A stretch of DNA of 64,000 nt, taken from NCBI GenBank assembly GCA_963712485.1, contig CAVQID010000057.1, forward strand, positions 29,657 through 93,656. The letters run 5' to 3'. The position numbers and the translations under genes were made by a program. A model generated the notes under the pieces. That model had not been told where the DNA came from. It made no database searches and worked only from the letters and a program-made list of their open reading frames with translations. Every line of letters starts with the position of its first letter. The first letter of the stretch is position 1. Source of the DNA: JALORV01 sp963712485 (GTDB lineage Bacteria; Pseudomonadota; Gammaproteobacteria; Burkholderiales; Burkholderiaceae_F). Shown piece after piece: positions 7,256 through 17,344 of this stretch.

Positions 7256-7475
7256 GGGAGGGTGCAGATTGATCAAGGGGCGGCAATGTCGGCGACTTGG
7301 CCGGAATTGTCAAGCGGGCACCGGTGGCGTGCGGATAGATTGTCGCCTTCATCGGAGATGCGCGCGCCGGGACCGAGCCACGAGCTCGTCCGCCTCTGGA
7401 ACATCCCCGCCGGGCAGTAAGACCCACCCATAACGAATAAGCACATCGAGCTGCCAGTCGGCAGCGGGGGAGCTT

Positions 7476-9980
7476 ATGGCGAGTAAATGGACCGCAATGA
7501 TCGTGCTTGCGGCGAACGCAATGATCGTCGCCAACGTGGCGGCGCAGCAGGTCACCGGCACGCTGGGTTCACCCAGTGCCAACACGACAATCAGCGGCAA
7601 GCAGTTGCCGCCGCCCGATCCGAAGTTCGGCGGCGTCATCAAGGACGGTGCGCTGCAGTCCACCCCGTGGTGGGCGCCGCGCGTCGTCCCGCCCAAGAGC
7701 GCACCCAATGTGCTGCTGATCATCACCGATGACGCCGGCTTCGGCGTGCCAGCACGTTTGGCGGCGTGATTCCGACGCCGACGATGGACCGCATCGCGAA
7801 GGAGGGACTGCGCTACAACCGCGTGTTCTCTACGGCGCTGTGCTCGCCGACACGCGCCGCGCTGATCACCGGGCGTAATCACCACTCGGCCGGTTTCGGC
7901 GTGATCTCCGAGCAGTCGACCGGTTTCCCCGGCTACAACAGCATCATCGAGAAGGACAAGGCCACGATCGGCCGCATCCTGCTCGACAACGGCTACTTCA
8001 CCTCGTGGTTCGGCAAGGACCACAACGTTCCAGCCTTCGCGGCCAGCCAGGCCGGACCCTTCGACCAGTGGCCGACCGGCATGGGCTTCGAGTACTTCTA
8101 CGGATTCGTCGGCGGCGATGCCAACCAGTGGCAGCCGAATCTCTTCCGCAACACGACGCAGATCTATCCGTTCGAGGGCAAGCCCGGCTGGAACCTGGTC
8201 ACCGGCATGGCTGACGACGCCATCGACTACATGAACCGGATGCACCAGATCCAGCCGGACAAGCCCGTCTTCATCAAGTACGCGCCGGGCGCCACCCACG
8301 CGCCGCACCATCCGACCCGCGAATGGGTGGAAAAGATCAGCAAGATGAAGCTGCTTCGACGACGGCTGGAACAAAGTGCGCGAGCGCATCTTCGAGAACC
8401 AGAAGAAGCTCGGCGTGATTCCGAAGGACGCCAAGTTGCCGCCGTGGCCGAAGGACGTGCTGAAAGAGTGGGACGCGCTGTCGGCGGACGAGAAGAAGCT
8501 CTTCATCCGGCAGGTCGAGGTGTTCGCCGCCTATGCTGCCTACAACGACCACGAGATCGGGCGCGTGATCCAGGCGTTCGAGGACCTGGGCAGACTCGAA
8601 AACACGCTGATCATCTACATCAACGGTGATAACGGCACCAGCGCCGAGGGCGGCCCGCAGGGCACGCCGAACGAGGTCGCGTTCTTCAACGGCCTCAACC
8701 AGCTGCCGATCGACGTGCAGATGAAGTTCTACGACGTCTGGGGCACCGAACAGACCTACAACCACATGTCGGCCGGCTGGTCGTGGGCCTTCGACACGCC
8801 GTTTTCGTGGTTCAAGCAGAACGCTTCGCAGCTGGGCGGCATCAACCAGAACATGGTCGTGTCGTGGCCGGCGCGCATCAAGGACAAGGGTGCCTTGCGC
8901 GAGCAGTTCGTGCACGTCATCGACGTCGTGCCGACCATCCTCGAGGCTGCCGGCATCCGAGCGCCGGACTTCGTCGATGGGATCAAGCAGGCTCCGATCG
9001 AGGGCACGAGCTTCGCCTACACGTTTGACGCGGCCAACGCCAAGGTTCCCTCGCGCCACAGGACGCAGTACTTCGAGATGATGGGCCAGTGGGCGCTGTA
9101 TCACGAAGGCTGGTTCCTCGCTACCCAAGTCAATCGTGCGCCGTGGGAGGCCTTCGGTCCGGCGAACCCGGATCCGCTCAACAACCAGGTGCTCGAGCTC
9201 TTCAACCTGAACACCGACTTCAACCAGACCACCGATATCGCAGCGAAGCACCCGCAGAAGGTCAAGGAGATGAAGCAGATGTTCGTCGCCGAGGCCCACA
9301 AGCATCAGGTCTTCCCGTTGGACGCGTCGGTGGCGGCGCGCATCGTCGCGCCGCGGCCCAACATCACGGCCGGGCGCAGCGAGTTCGTCTACCGGCGGCC
9401 GATGGTCGGCTTGCCGCAAGGCGACTCACCGCTGCTGCTCAATACCTCCTACACCGTCACCGCCGACATCGAGGTGCCGCAAGGTGGTGCCGAGGGCATG
9501 ATCCTGACCTCCGGTGGGCGCTTCGGCGGCTACGGTTTCTATCTGCTGAAAGGCAGACCGGTGTTCCTGTGGAACATGGTCGATCTGGAACGACTCAAGT
9601 GGGAAGGGACCGATGCCCTGTCGCCGGGGCGGCACACGGTCGAGTTCGACTTCAAGTACGAAGGCCTCGGCGCCGGCACGCTCGCGTTCAACAACTTCAG
9701 CGGTGTCGGGCGGCCTGGCGTTGGAGTGCTGAAGGTCGACGGCAAGGAAGTCGCCACCAAGAAGATGGAGCGCACGCTGCCGATGATCCTGCAGTGGGAC
9801 GAGAGCTTCGACATCGGTTCCGACACGCTGACCGGCGTCAACGATGCCGACTACAAGCCGCCGTTCGCGCTGACCGCCAAGCTCAACAAGCTGACGGTCA
9901 AGCTGGACCGCCCGCAGCTGTCGCCGGCAGACGTCAAGAAGCTGCAGGCGGCGATGGTCGAAAAGGTCAAGCGCGACTAG
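7476..9980 (+). CDS. Arylsulfatase, interrupted by two compensating frameshifts
   Basis: Three consecutive frames join into a sulfatase of about 835 residues. Frame 1 gives a signal peptide (MASKWTAMIVLAANAMIVAN...) and the metal-binding start NVLLIITDDAGFG. Frame 2 has the active-site signature CSPTRAALITGR, whose Cys becomes formylglycine. Frame 3 carries the rest, including FDTPFSWFKQNASQLGG and a C-terminal beta-sandwich. One base is missing near 7750 (GTGCCAGCACG for GTGCCAAGCACG), and one extra C lies near 8352 (AAGCTGCTTCGAC for AAGCTGTTCGAC). The two restore the original frame. All catalytic parts are present, so the functional protein was probably intact and periplasmic. GGGGGAG precedes the ATG. 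A formylglycine-generating enzyme is not nearby. Confidence 0.85.
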
Positions 9981-10001
9981 GACGTCGCTCACCAGAACCG
10001 A

Positions 10002-10029
10002 CGCCCGGCGGCAATATTGCCGTCGGGCG
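10002..10029. terminator. Long palindrome between arylsulfatase and hrpA
   Basis: A 28-base near-perfect palindrome (CGCCCGGCGGCAAT / ATTGCCGTCGGGCG, one G-T pair) centred in the gap between convergent genes. It has no T-run, so it may act as a bidirectional mRNA end or weak terminator. Confidence 0.5.
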
Positions 10030-10138
10030 CTTGGAATTTCCAACGGATGTCCCTTCGGCACCGACTCGGCGGCGGGCGATTCGGCGGCCGTCGATAGAGC
10101 GCGCACCGGCGACGGCAGCAAAACCCAAAGCGTCGCGG

Positions 10139-13100
10139 CTAGCGGCGCAGCGCGTCCCACGCTTTCTGCAGGCGCTTGGCGCTGACCGGCATCGGTGTGC
10201 GCAGTTCCTGCGCAAACAGACTGACGCGAAGTTCTTCCAGCAGCCAGCGGAACTCCTCGAGACGCTGATCGGCAACTCCCTTGCGTGCCGCAACCTCGCG
10301 CAGCCAGGGCGCCTGCAACGCGACCAGTTCCTGCATGCGTTGCGTGTCGCGCAGCGGGTCATTCTTGATCTTGTCGAGCCGCATCGCGATGGCCTTCAGG
10401 TAGCGCGGATAGTGCGCGAGCTGGATTGCGGGCACGTCGACAAGAAAGTTGCGCGGGAACAGTCGCGCGAGCTGCTGCTCGATGTCCGCAACCGCGGCAG
10501 CGTGGCTTCGGGCCGCATACAGCTTCTTCATCAGCGCGGCCGCCTCGGCAACGATCGTCGTCAGCAGCCGCGCGATCTCCTGGGCGATCAGGCTCAGTTT
10601 GCCCCGCGCCTCGTCCTTGCGCGCGACGAAGGTCGGTCGGTCGAGCGGCCAGGGGTCGGCAAGACAAGTGCGGTCGATCGCGGCCGCCAGCACCTGTTCC
10701 CGCATCGACTCGAAACTCGTGAACGCCGACGCCAGCGCCGGCACGGTCGACGCCTGCATCTGCGTCGTCTGCAACCCCGCCAGGCTCTTCTCGAGGAACT
10801 TTAGCTGCTCGCGCAGCTGCAGCCGGAACAGCCGCCGCAGGCCGGCGCGGTGCTGATCGCGCGCTTCGTCCGCGTCGTCGAAGACGTCGACTTCGCAGTG
10901 GTCCTCGCGGTCGACCAGTGCCGGGAAACCGACCAGCGTGATCTTGCGGCCGTCCGGTCCGCGGCGCTCGAGTTGCATCAGTTCGGCAAGCTCGCCGAAA
11001 TCCCAGTCGCGGATATCGTCGTGCAGACTGTCGGCCACCGCGGCATCGGACCGAGCCGCCGTGCGGAAGCTGGATTGCACTTCGGCGCCGAGTTCCGCGC
11101 GCAACTGCGCGAGGTTCCGTCCCATGCCGAGCTGCCGTCCGTGCTCGTCCACCACCTTGAAGTTAATTGTGAGGTGGACCGGCAGGGTCTCCAGCTTGAA
11201 ATCTGCACGCTGGCAGACGACCCCCGCATGTTCGCGAAGATCGGCAATCAGCACGTCAAGCAACGGCTCGCTGGTTCGATCGCCGCAGCGCGCCGCGAAG
11301 GCAGCGGCGTAGTCCGGCAGTGGAACGCAGCGACGGCGCAGCTTCTGCGGCAGCGACTTCAGCAGCAGGTGCACCTTTTCCTTCAGCATGCCGGGCACCA
11401 GCCATTCAGCGCGGTTCCCGTCGACCTGGTTGAGTGCGGCGAGCGGCACGGTCAGGGTGACGCCGTCGCGGGCGCTGCCCGGCTCGAAGTGGTACGAAAC
11501 GGCCAGCACTATCTCCGGTCCCGCCTTGCCGCGCAGCGCCAGTTGCTTTGGAAAGAGATCCGTCGTGATGCCCGCTGCCTCGTGGCGCATCAGCTCGTCG
11601 CGTACGAGGAAAAGGAGCCGCGGCTGGTCGCGCTCGGCGTCGATGCGCCACCGCTCGAAGGCTGCACCGCTCACGATGTCCGCGGGGATTACGCGGTCGT
11701 AGAAGGCGAAGATCAGTTCGTCATCGACGAGCACGTCGAGGCGGCGTGCGCGGTGCTCGAGTTCACGGATCTCGCGCACCAGCCGCTGGTTGTGGGCAAA
11801 AAAAGGCGCGCGCGTCTCGTATTCACCTGCCACCAGCGCCTCGCGGATGAAGATCTCGCGGGCATGCACCCCATCGATAGGCGCGTACTGAACGCGGCGC
11901 TGCTGGTAGACGAGCAGCCCGTAGAGCGTTGCGCGCTCGAACGTCATTACCTCACCGCGACGCTTTTCCCAGTGCGGATCGCTGTGAGACTTCTTCAGCA
12001 GGTGGGCGCCGACGCGTTCGAGCCAGACCGGCTCGATGTTCGCGATCGTGCGCGCATAGAGGCGCGAGGTCTCGACCAGCTCGGCCGCCATGATCCAGCG
12101 GCCGGCCTTCTTCAGTAACGGCGATCCGGGCCAGACGTGGAACTTGATGCTGCGCGCACCGGCGTACGGGGGCTCGCCGCGGTCGGCATCAAGCACGCGC
12201 AGGCCGACGTTGCCGAGCAGCCCGGCGAGCAGCGCGAGGTGAACCTGCTCCAGCGTGGCAGGTGACCCGTTCAGGCGCCAGCCCAGTTCACCGGCGAGTG
12301 CCGCAAGCTGGCTGTGGACGTCAATCCATTCACGCACGCGCCGCGGACTGAGGAACTGGCTGTGCAGCTCTTCGGTCAGCTTGCGGTTCGATTTCTTGTG
12401 GCCGATTTTCTCCTGAACGAAGTGCCAGAGCTTCACCAGCGTCAGGAAGTCGCTCTTGTCATCGGCATGGCGACGGTGTGCTTGGTCAGCCGCCTCCTGC
12501 GCCTCGAGCGGGCGCTCGCGCGGGTCCTGCACCGACAGCGCAGCGGCGATGATCAGCAGTTCACTGAGGCAATTCTGGTCGCGTGCGGCGAGAAGCATGC
12601 GCCCGACACGGGGGTCGAGCGGCAGCTTCGCAAGCTGGAGCCCGACCGGTGTCAGCGCATTGCTCTCGTCGATCGCATTGAGTTCGGCAAGCAGCTGCGT
12701 GCCGTCGGCCACTGCGCGCCCGGTGGGCGCTTCGACGAAGGGGAACTGCGCGACTTCGCCGAGTCCCAGCGACTTCATCCGCAGGATGACGCTTGCGAGC
12801 GAGGCGCGCAGGATCTCAGGTTCGGTGAAGCGTGGACGCCTGGCAAAGTCGTCCTCAGCGTACAGACGGATGCAGATGCCGTCGGCAACCCGCCCGCAGC
12901 GTCCGGCGCGCTGGTTGGCGGCAGCCTGCGACACCGGCTCGATCTGCAGCTGCTCGACTTTGTTCCGATACGAGTAGCGCTTCACGCGCGCAAGCCCGGT
13001 GTCGACGACGTAGCGGATGCCGGGCACTGTGAGCGAGGTCTCGGCGACATTGGTCGCAAGGACGATGCGCCGGCCGGAGCCGGACGGCCGGAACACTCGG

Positions 13101-13966
13101 TCCTGGTCCTCGGTCGACAGACGCGCGTAGAGCGGCAGGATCTCGGTGCCCGCCGGGTGGTGCTTGCGCAGCGCCTCCGCCGCTTCGCGGATTTCGCGCT
13201 CTCCGGGCAGAAACACCAGCACGTCGCCGCGCCCGCCCGCGGCGCATTCATCGACGGCGTCCACCAGTGCATCCATCAGCGTGCGGTCGTCGGCGTCGTC
13301 CGCGTCGGCCACCGGCCGGTAGCGGATCTCCACCGGATAGAGCCGTCCAGAGACCTCGATGACGGGCGCAGGCTCGTGCTCGGCACCGAAGTGACGGGCG
13401 AAGCGTTCGGCATCGATCGTGGCCGACGTGATGATCAGCTTCAGCTCCGGCCGGCGCGGCAGCAGCTGGCGCAGATAGCCGAGCAGGAAGTCGATGTTGA
13501 GCGAGCGCTCGTGCGCCTCGTCGAGGATCAGCGTGTCGTACTGCCTCAGCAGCGGGTCGGCCTGCGACTCGGCAAGCAGGATGCCGTCGGTCATCAACTT
13601 GATCGACGCGCCGGGCCGCGTCTTGTCGGTGAAGCGCACCTTGAAGCCCACCACGTCGCCGAGCGGCGTTTGCAACTCCTGGGCGATGCGGCGTGCAATG
13701 CTCGACGCGGCGATCCGACGCGGCTGGGTATGGCCGATGACTCCGGCCGATCCGCGACCGAGCGCGAGGCAGATCTTCGGCAGCTGCGTCGTCTTGCCCG
13801 AGCCGGTTTCACCGCTGACGATGACGACCTGGTTCGCAGCGATTGCGCGTGCGATGTCCTCGCGCCGGGCCGAGACCGGCAGTTCCTCGGGGAAGGTGAT
13901 GGCCGGCAGCGGCGCGCGAACCCGTGGCCCCGCTCGGCGGGGCGGGCTTGGCGATTGGGGCTGCAT
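10139..13966 (-). CDS. hrpA: ATP-dependent RNA helicase HrpA
   Basis: 1275 residues, close to the usual length of HrpA (about 1300). Motifs in order: Walker A GETGSGKTTQ near residue 55, motif II DEAHERS, SATIDAERFA (motif III), and QRAGRCGR (motif VI). Helicase-associated and OB-fold regions follow, then the long DUF3418 C-terminal domain found in bacterial HrpA. It is a DEAH-box helicase of mRNA processing and ribosome rescue. The start may be ATG 13966, or GTG 13981 five codons earlier; neither has a good ribosome site. It is transcribed away from argA. Opposite-strand ORFs across it are shadows. Confidence 0.93.
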   Translation of the reverse strand: MQPQSPSPPRRAGPRVRAPLPAITFPEELPVSARREDIARAIAANQVVIVSGETGSGKTTQLPKICLALGRGSAGVIGHTQPRRIAASSIARRIAQELQTPLGDVVGFKVRFTDKTRPGASIKLMTDGILLAESQADPLLRQYDTLILDEAHERSLNIDFLLGYLRQLLPRRPELKLIITSATIDAERFARHFGAEHEPAPVIEVSGRLYPVEIRYRPVADADDADDRTLMDALVDAVDECAAGGRGDVLVFLPGEREIREAAEALRKHHPAGTEILPLYARLSTEDQDRVFRPSGSGRRIVLATNVAETSLTVPGIRYVVDTGLARVKRYSYRNKVEQLQIEPVSQAAANQRAGRCGRVADGICIRLYAEDDFARRPRFTEPEILRASLASVILRMKSLGLGEVAQFPFVEAPTGRAVADGTQLLAELNAIDESNALTPVGLQLAKLPLDPRVGRMLLAARDQNCLSELLIIAAALSVQDPRERPLEAQEAADQAHRRHADDKSDFLTLVKLWHFVQEKIGHKKSNRKLTEELHSQFLSPRRVREWIDVHSQLAALAGELGWRLNGSPATLEQVHLALLAGLLGNVGLRVLDADRGEPPYAGARSIKFHVWPGSPLLKKAGRWIMAAELVETSRLYARTIANIEPVWLERVGAHLLKKSHSDPHWEKRRGEVMTFERATLYGLLVYQQRRVQYAPIDGVHAREIFIREALVAGEYETRAPFFAHNQRLVREIRELEHRARRLDVLVDDELIFAFYDRVIPADIVSGAAFERWRIDAERDQPRLLFLVRDELMRHEAAGITTDLFPKQLALRGKAGPEIVLAVSYHFEPGSARDGVTLTVPLAALNQVDGNRAEWLVPGMLKEKVHLLLKSLPQKLRRRCVPLPDYAAAFAARCGDRTSEPLLDVLIADLREHAGVVCQRADFKLETLPVHLTINFKVVDEHGRQLGMGRNLAQLRAELGAEVQSSFRTAARSDAAVADSLHDDIRDWDFGELAELMQLERRGPDGRKITLVGFPALVDREDHCEVDVFDDADEARDQHRAGLRRLFRLQLREQLKFLEKSLAGLQTTQMQASTVPALASAFTSFESMREQVLAAAIDRTCLADPWPLDRPTFVARKDEARGKLSLIAQEIARLLTTIVAEAAALMKKLYAARSHAAAVADIEQQLARLFPRNFLVDVPAIQLAHYPRYLKAIAMRLDKIKNDPLRDTQRMQELVALQAPWLREVAARKGVADQRLEEFRWLLEELRVSLFAQELRTPMPVSAKRLQKAWDALRR

Positions 13967-14065
13967 CGGCTCGCGTCGCACCTTGCGGTGCTAGCGCGTC
14001 ATCGGAGTCTCGTGGTCGGGTGCCGCGCGCTGCGCAGGCAACGGACGGGTGCGTGATGGCAAAAG

Positions 14066-14071
14066 TATACT
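14066..14071 (+). promoter_or_regulatory. Candidate -10 of argA (leaderless mRNA)
   Basis: TATACT followed by 7 bases and then the argA ATG at 14079, so +1 falls at or beside the start codon. There is no Shine-Dalgarno sequence before the ATG and no good -35. Confidence 0.4.
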
Positions 14072-14078
14072 TTCAACG

Positions 14079-15425
14079 ATGAATGACGCCGCGCTCACGC
14101 AGCCCCTCGCCAAGATCGCCGACCAGACGCAGTTCGTCACCTGGCTGCGCCAGGTCGCGCCCTACGTGCATGCGCACCGCGGCCGCACGTTCGTCGTTGC
14201 CTTTTCCGGCAGCCTGATCGCCTCGGGCCAGCTCACCGCGCTGGTGCAGGACATCTCGCTGCTGAGCGCGATGGGCATGCGCATCGTGCTGGTACACGGC
14301 TCGCGTCCGCAGGTGCAGGCACAGCTGGCACTGAAGGGCATCGACTCGCAGTTCCACAACGGCGTGCGCATCACCGACGCGGCCGCGCTGGAGTGCGCGA
14401 AGGAAGCGGCGGGCGAGATCCGCCTGGACATCGAGGCGGCCTTCTCGCAGGGCCTGCCCTCGACACCGATGGCGCATTCCAAGGTGCGGGTCGTCAGCGG
14501 CAACTTCGTGACCGCGCGACCGATGGGCATCATCGACGGCACCGATCTGCAGTTGACCGGTGTAGTGCGCAAGGTCGACACCGAGGCGCTGCGCTTCGTG
14601 CTCGCCAACGGCGGACTGGTGCTGATGTCGCCGCTGGGCTTCTCGCCGACGGGCGAGGCATTCAACCTGACGATGGAAGATGTCGCCTGCAGCGTCGCCA
14701 CGGCGCTGAAGGCCGACAAGCTGGTGTTGCTCACCGAAACCGCCGGAATCAACGGCAACGACGGCCGGCTGCTGAGCGAACTCTCGGTGGAAGACGCCGA
14801 GAACATGCTGGCGGCCGGTGAGGTCACCGGCGATGCCGCCTTCAACCTGAGGTACGCGGTCAAGGCCTGCCGCAGCGGCGTCGCGCGCGCCCACATCCTG
14901 TCGTATGCGCAGGACGGCGGAGTGCTCGTCGAACTCTTCACGCACGACGGCGTGGGCACGATGGTCGCTCCGGAAAACCTCGAGAAGATGCGGGACGCGG
15001 CGGCTGACGACGTCGGCGGCATCATCAAGCTGATCGAACCGCTGGAGGCCGACGGCACGCTCGTCAAGCGTCCGCGCGAACTGATCGAACGCGAAATCGA
15101 TCGCTTCACCGTGCTCGAACATGACGGTTTCATCTTCGGCTGTGCGGCGCTCTACCCGTTCCCGGGCGAACGGGCGGGCGAACTCGCCTGCCTGACGGTG
15201 CATCCGCAGTATCAGGGCTACGGCGACGGCGAGCGGCTGATGAAGCGCATCGAAGCGAAGGCCAAGGCGGCGGGCATCGATCGCCTGTTCGTGCTGACAA
15301 CGCGCACGGCGCACTTCTTCATCAAGCGCGGCTTCAAGCCCGCCGGCGTCGACGACCTGCCTCCCACGCGGCAGAACATGTACAACTGGCAGCGCCGCTC
15401 CCAGGTGCTGCTCAGGACCCTTTAG
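14079..15425 (+). CDS. argA: Amino-acid N-acetyltransferase (N-acetylglutamate synthase)
   Basis: 448 residues. The amino-acid-kinase-like domain comes first (FVVAFSGSLIASGQLTALVQD ... IVLVHGSRPQVQ), and a GNAT domain lies at the C-terminus (ACLTVHPQYQGYGDGERLMK, acetyl-CoA binding; FFIKRGFKPAG). This is the classical fused ArgA, which catalyses the first step of arginine synthesis (acetyl-CoA + glutamate) and is usually feedback-inhibited by arginine through the kinase-like domain. The ATG at 14079 gives the usual family start. An ATG-like start 10 codons earlier is in frame but overlaps the -10 box. yggX follows 11 bases after the stop, so the two are probably co-transcribed. Confidence 0.95.
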   Translation: MNDAALTQPLAKIADQTQFVTWLRQVAPYVHAHRGRTFVVAFSGSLIASGQLTALVQDISLLSAMGMRIVLVHGSRPQVQAQLALKGIDSQFHNGVRITDAAALECAKEAAGEIRLDIEAAFSQGLPSTPMAHSKVRVVSGNFVTARPMGIIDGTDLQLTGVVRKVDTEALRFVLANGGLVLMSPLGFSPTGEAFNLTMEDVACSVATALKADKLVLLTETAGINGNDGRLLSELSVEDAENMLAAGEVTGDAAFNLRYAVKACRSGVARAHILSYAQDGGVLVELFTHDGVGTMVAPENLEKMRDAAADDVGGIIKLIEPLEADGTLVKRPRELIEREIDRFTVLEHDGFIFGCAALYPFPGERAGELACLTVHPQYQGYGDGERLMKRIEAKAKAAGIDRLFVLTTRTAHFFIKRGFKPAGVDDLPPTRQNMYNWQRRSQVLLRTL

Positions 15426-15436
15426 GAGACTGCTTC

Positions 15437-15709
15437 ATGGCACGCACGGTTCAATGTGTGAAGCTCGGCCGCGAGGCCGAGGGCCTCGATTTCCCGCCGG
15501 TTCCGGGCGAACTCGGCAAGCGCATCTGGGAGAACGTTTCCAAGGAAGCGTGGGCCGGTTGGCTCAAGCACCAGACGATGCTGGTGAACGAAAACCGCCT
15601 CAACCTCGCCGACACTCGCGCGCGTAAATACCTGCTGACGCAGCTCGAGAAGCACTTCTTCGGCGAAGGCGCGGATGCGGCCGCCGGTTACGTGCCTCCG
15701 TCGAGCTAG
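15437..15709 (+). CDS. yggX: Oxidative damage protection protein / Fe(2+)-trafficking protein YggX
   Basis: 90 residues, the normal size. Hallmark start MARTVQCVKLGREAEGLDFP with the conserved Cys7, followed by PGELGKRIWENVSKEAWAGW and the C-terminal YLLTQLEKHFFG. YggX proteins protect Fe-S enzymes and may handle iron in the cytoplasm. AGGAG lies 7 bases before the ATG and directly after the argA stop, indicating an argA-yggX operon. Confidence 0.95.
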   Translation: MARTVQCVKLGREAEGLDFPPVPGELGKRIWENVSKEAWAGWLKHQTMLVNENRLNLADTRARKYLLTQLEKHFFGEGADAAAGYVPPSS

Positions 15710-15748
15710 CCGATGTAGCGCGTCGCGGGGCCGTGGTCGATGCGCGCG

Positions 15749-16435
15749 TCAGCGCGGTTCGGCCTGCGGCAAATGGACCAGGATCGCTGTGTCGAACGGC
15801 GCCCAACTCGCCGTCCGCACGCCCGCGGCCACCAGCGCTCGCCGGGTCCATTCGTTGCACGTGTACCAGAAGGTGTACGACGTGACGGCCTCGTAGAAGG
15901 CGTCGTTGTCGAAGTACCCGGGCGCGTCGATCTGTCGCACCTGGCCGTCCGCATCGCGCACAAAGGACGCGCGGATGTAGCGCACGAGCTGCTCGTACTC
16001 GGCCGAGGATAGTCGTACACGCCGCGCCTTGTAAGCGGCCGGCGTCTCGACATACTCGACATGCATCGCACCGTCGCCGAAACCGCTGAGAGCGACGAAT
16101 GCGGTCGTCGGATGCAGGTCCGCCCAGGTCGGCGTGTTGAGCATGAAACCGCGGTCGCCCCAGCCGAACGCTATCCACTCGGTAGGCGCCGCCAGCGCAC
16201 GCATGTGCCGCGCGGGGAACTCCGTGCTCCAGTCCTGCTCCCCCTGCCGTGTCGGCAGGATGAGTTCCGCATGGACGCCGTTCGTGCGGACATAAACGGG
16301 AATGCCGTCATGCGTCTCGACGAAACCGGAATTGCGCGGCAGCGCGCCGAGCAGCAGCGCGAAAACCAGGTACAGCGCCAGCACGAGCAGCAGCGCCGCA
16401 AGCGCGAGGCCGGCGCTGCGCAGCACCACCTTCAT
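15749..16435 (-). CDS. DUF2459 (TIGR02117) family protein
   Basis: 228 residues. One N-terminal transmembrane helix (about residues 7-30) is followed by the conserved DUF2459 body: THDGIPVYVRTNGVHAELIL, IAFGWGDRGFMLNTPTWADL, and FWYTCNEWTRRALVAAG near the end. The His, Asp and Cys/Asn residues in these motifs recall papain/NlpC-like hydrolases, but function is not established. It is likely periplasmic and anchored to the inner membrane. Its ATG overlaps the rpiA stop (ATGA), so it is translationally coupled downstream of rpiA. Confidence 0.85.
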   Translation of the reverse strand: MKVVLRSAGLALAALLLVLALYLVFALLLGALPRNSGFVETHDGIPVYVRTNGVHAELILPTRQGEQDWSTEFPARHMRALAAPTEWIAFGWGDRGFMLNTPTWADLHPTTAFVALSGFGDGAMHVEYVETPAAYKARRVRLSSAEYEQLVRYIRASFVRDADGQVRQIDAPGYFDNDAFYEAVTSYTFWYTCNEWTRRALVAAGVRTASWAPFDTAILVHLPQAEPR

Positions 16436-17094
16436 AGTCGCCGCGTTTCCTGAACGCCAGCGGGCGTCCCGAGCAGCAGCACGTCGGCGCCGCGCCGCGC
16501 AAACAGGCCGTTCGTGACCACGCCGACGATGCCGTCGACACGTTGTTCGAATTCGGCGGGCGCGGCGATCTGCAGCCCGTGCACGTCGAGGATGATATTG
16601 CCGTTGTCGGTCGTAAAGCCGGCGCGAAGTCGCGGCGTTCCGCCCAGGCGCGTGAGTTCACGCTGTACGTACTCGCGCGCCATCGGAATCACCTCGACCG
16701 GCAGCGGGAATCTCCCCAGTTGCTCGACCAGCTTGCTGTTGTCGGCGATACACACGAACGTGCGCGAGACGGCCGCCACGATTTTTTCGCGGGTCAGCGC
16801 CCCGCCACCGCCCTTGATCATCGAAAAACCAGGGTCGATTTCGTCGGCACCGTCGACGTACACGGAGATCTCGGTCACCTCGTTGAGGTCGACCACGCGG
16901 ATACCGCACGATTCGAGTCGCCGCGTCGAGCGCTCCGAGCTCGAAACGGCGGCGGGCACCTGCACCCGGGCGGCCGCAAGCGCGTCGATGAAACAGTCGA
17001 CGGTCGAACCGGTGCCGACGCCGAGGATCTCGCCGGGAGTCACGAATCCGACCGCCGCCGCGGCAACTGCCCGCTTCAATTCGTCCTGAGTCAT
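16432..17094 (-). CDS. rpiA: Ribose-5-phosphate isomerase A
   Basis: 220 residues, the normal length. Key motifs: GVGTGSTVDCFIDAL (phosphate-binding loop, about residue 26), YVDGADEIDP (the two catalytic acidic residues), and KGGGGALTREKIVA, whose Glu is the catalytic base. It interconverts ribose-5-phosphate and ribulose-5-phosphate in the pentose phosphate pathway. It is the first gene of a two-gene unit with the DUF2459 protein. Confidence 0.95.
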   Translation of the reverse strand: MTQDELKRAVAAAAVGFVTPGEILGVGTGSTVDCFIDALAAARVQVPAAVSSSERSTRRLESCGIRVVDLNEVTEISVYVDGADEIDPGFSMIKGGGGALTREKIVAAVSRTFVCIADNSKLVEQLGRFPLPVEVIPMAREYVQRELTRLGGTPRLRAGFTTDNGNIILDVHGLQIAAPAEFEQRVDGIVGVVTNGLFARRGADVLLLGTPAGVQETRRL

Positions 17095-17344
17095 CGCGTC
17101 CTGCCGCCGTGTCCAGCTTCAAGCGTAGCAGCGCGGGCCGGCTGCACTCGCCATCACAAATCGAACCCGGCGTTGCCGACAGAGTCTTAGAAGCCGTCCG
17201 GCGTCCGAGCCTGCGGGTCGCCGATGTCGACATGCCGTCCGCAAATGCGCGCCAGCGCGTGGCGAAATCCCGGCTCCGCCGCTGCTGAGGTCGCAGGACA
17301 GGACCTCAAGTGATGAGCGGCGAAGCACGCCGCGCCAAGCAGCC

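Noticed and set aside
12314..14056. 580-residue plus-strand frame opposite hrpA
   Set aside because: Antisense to a well-conserved helicase with no ribosome site or domain.
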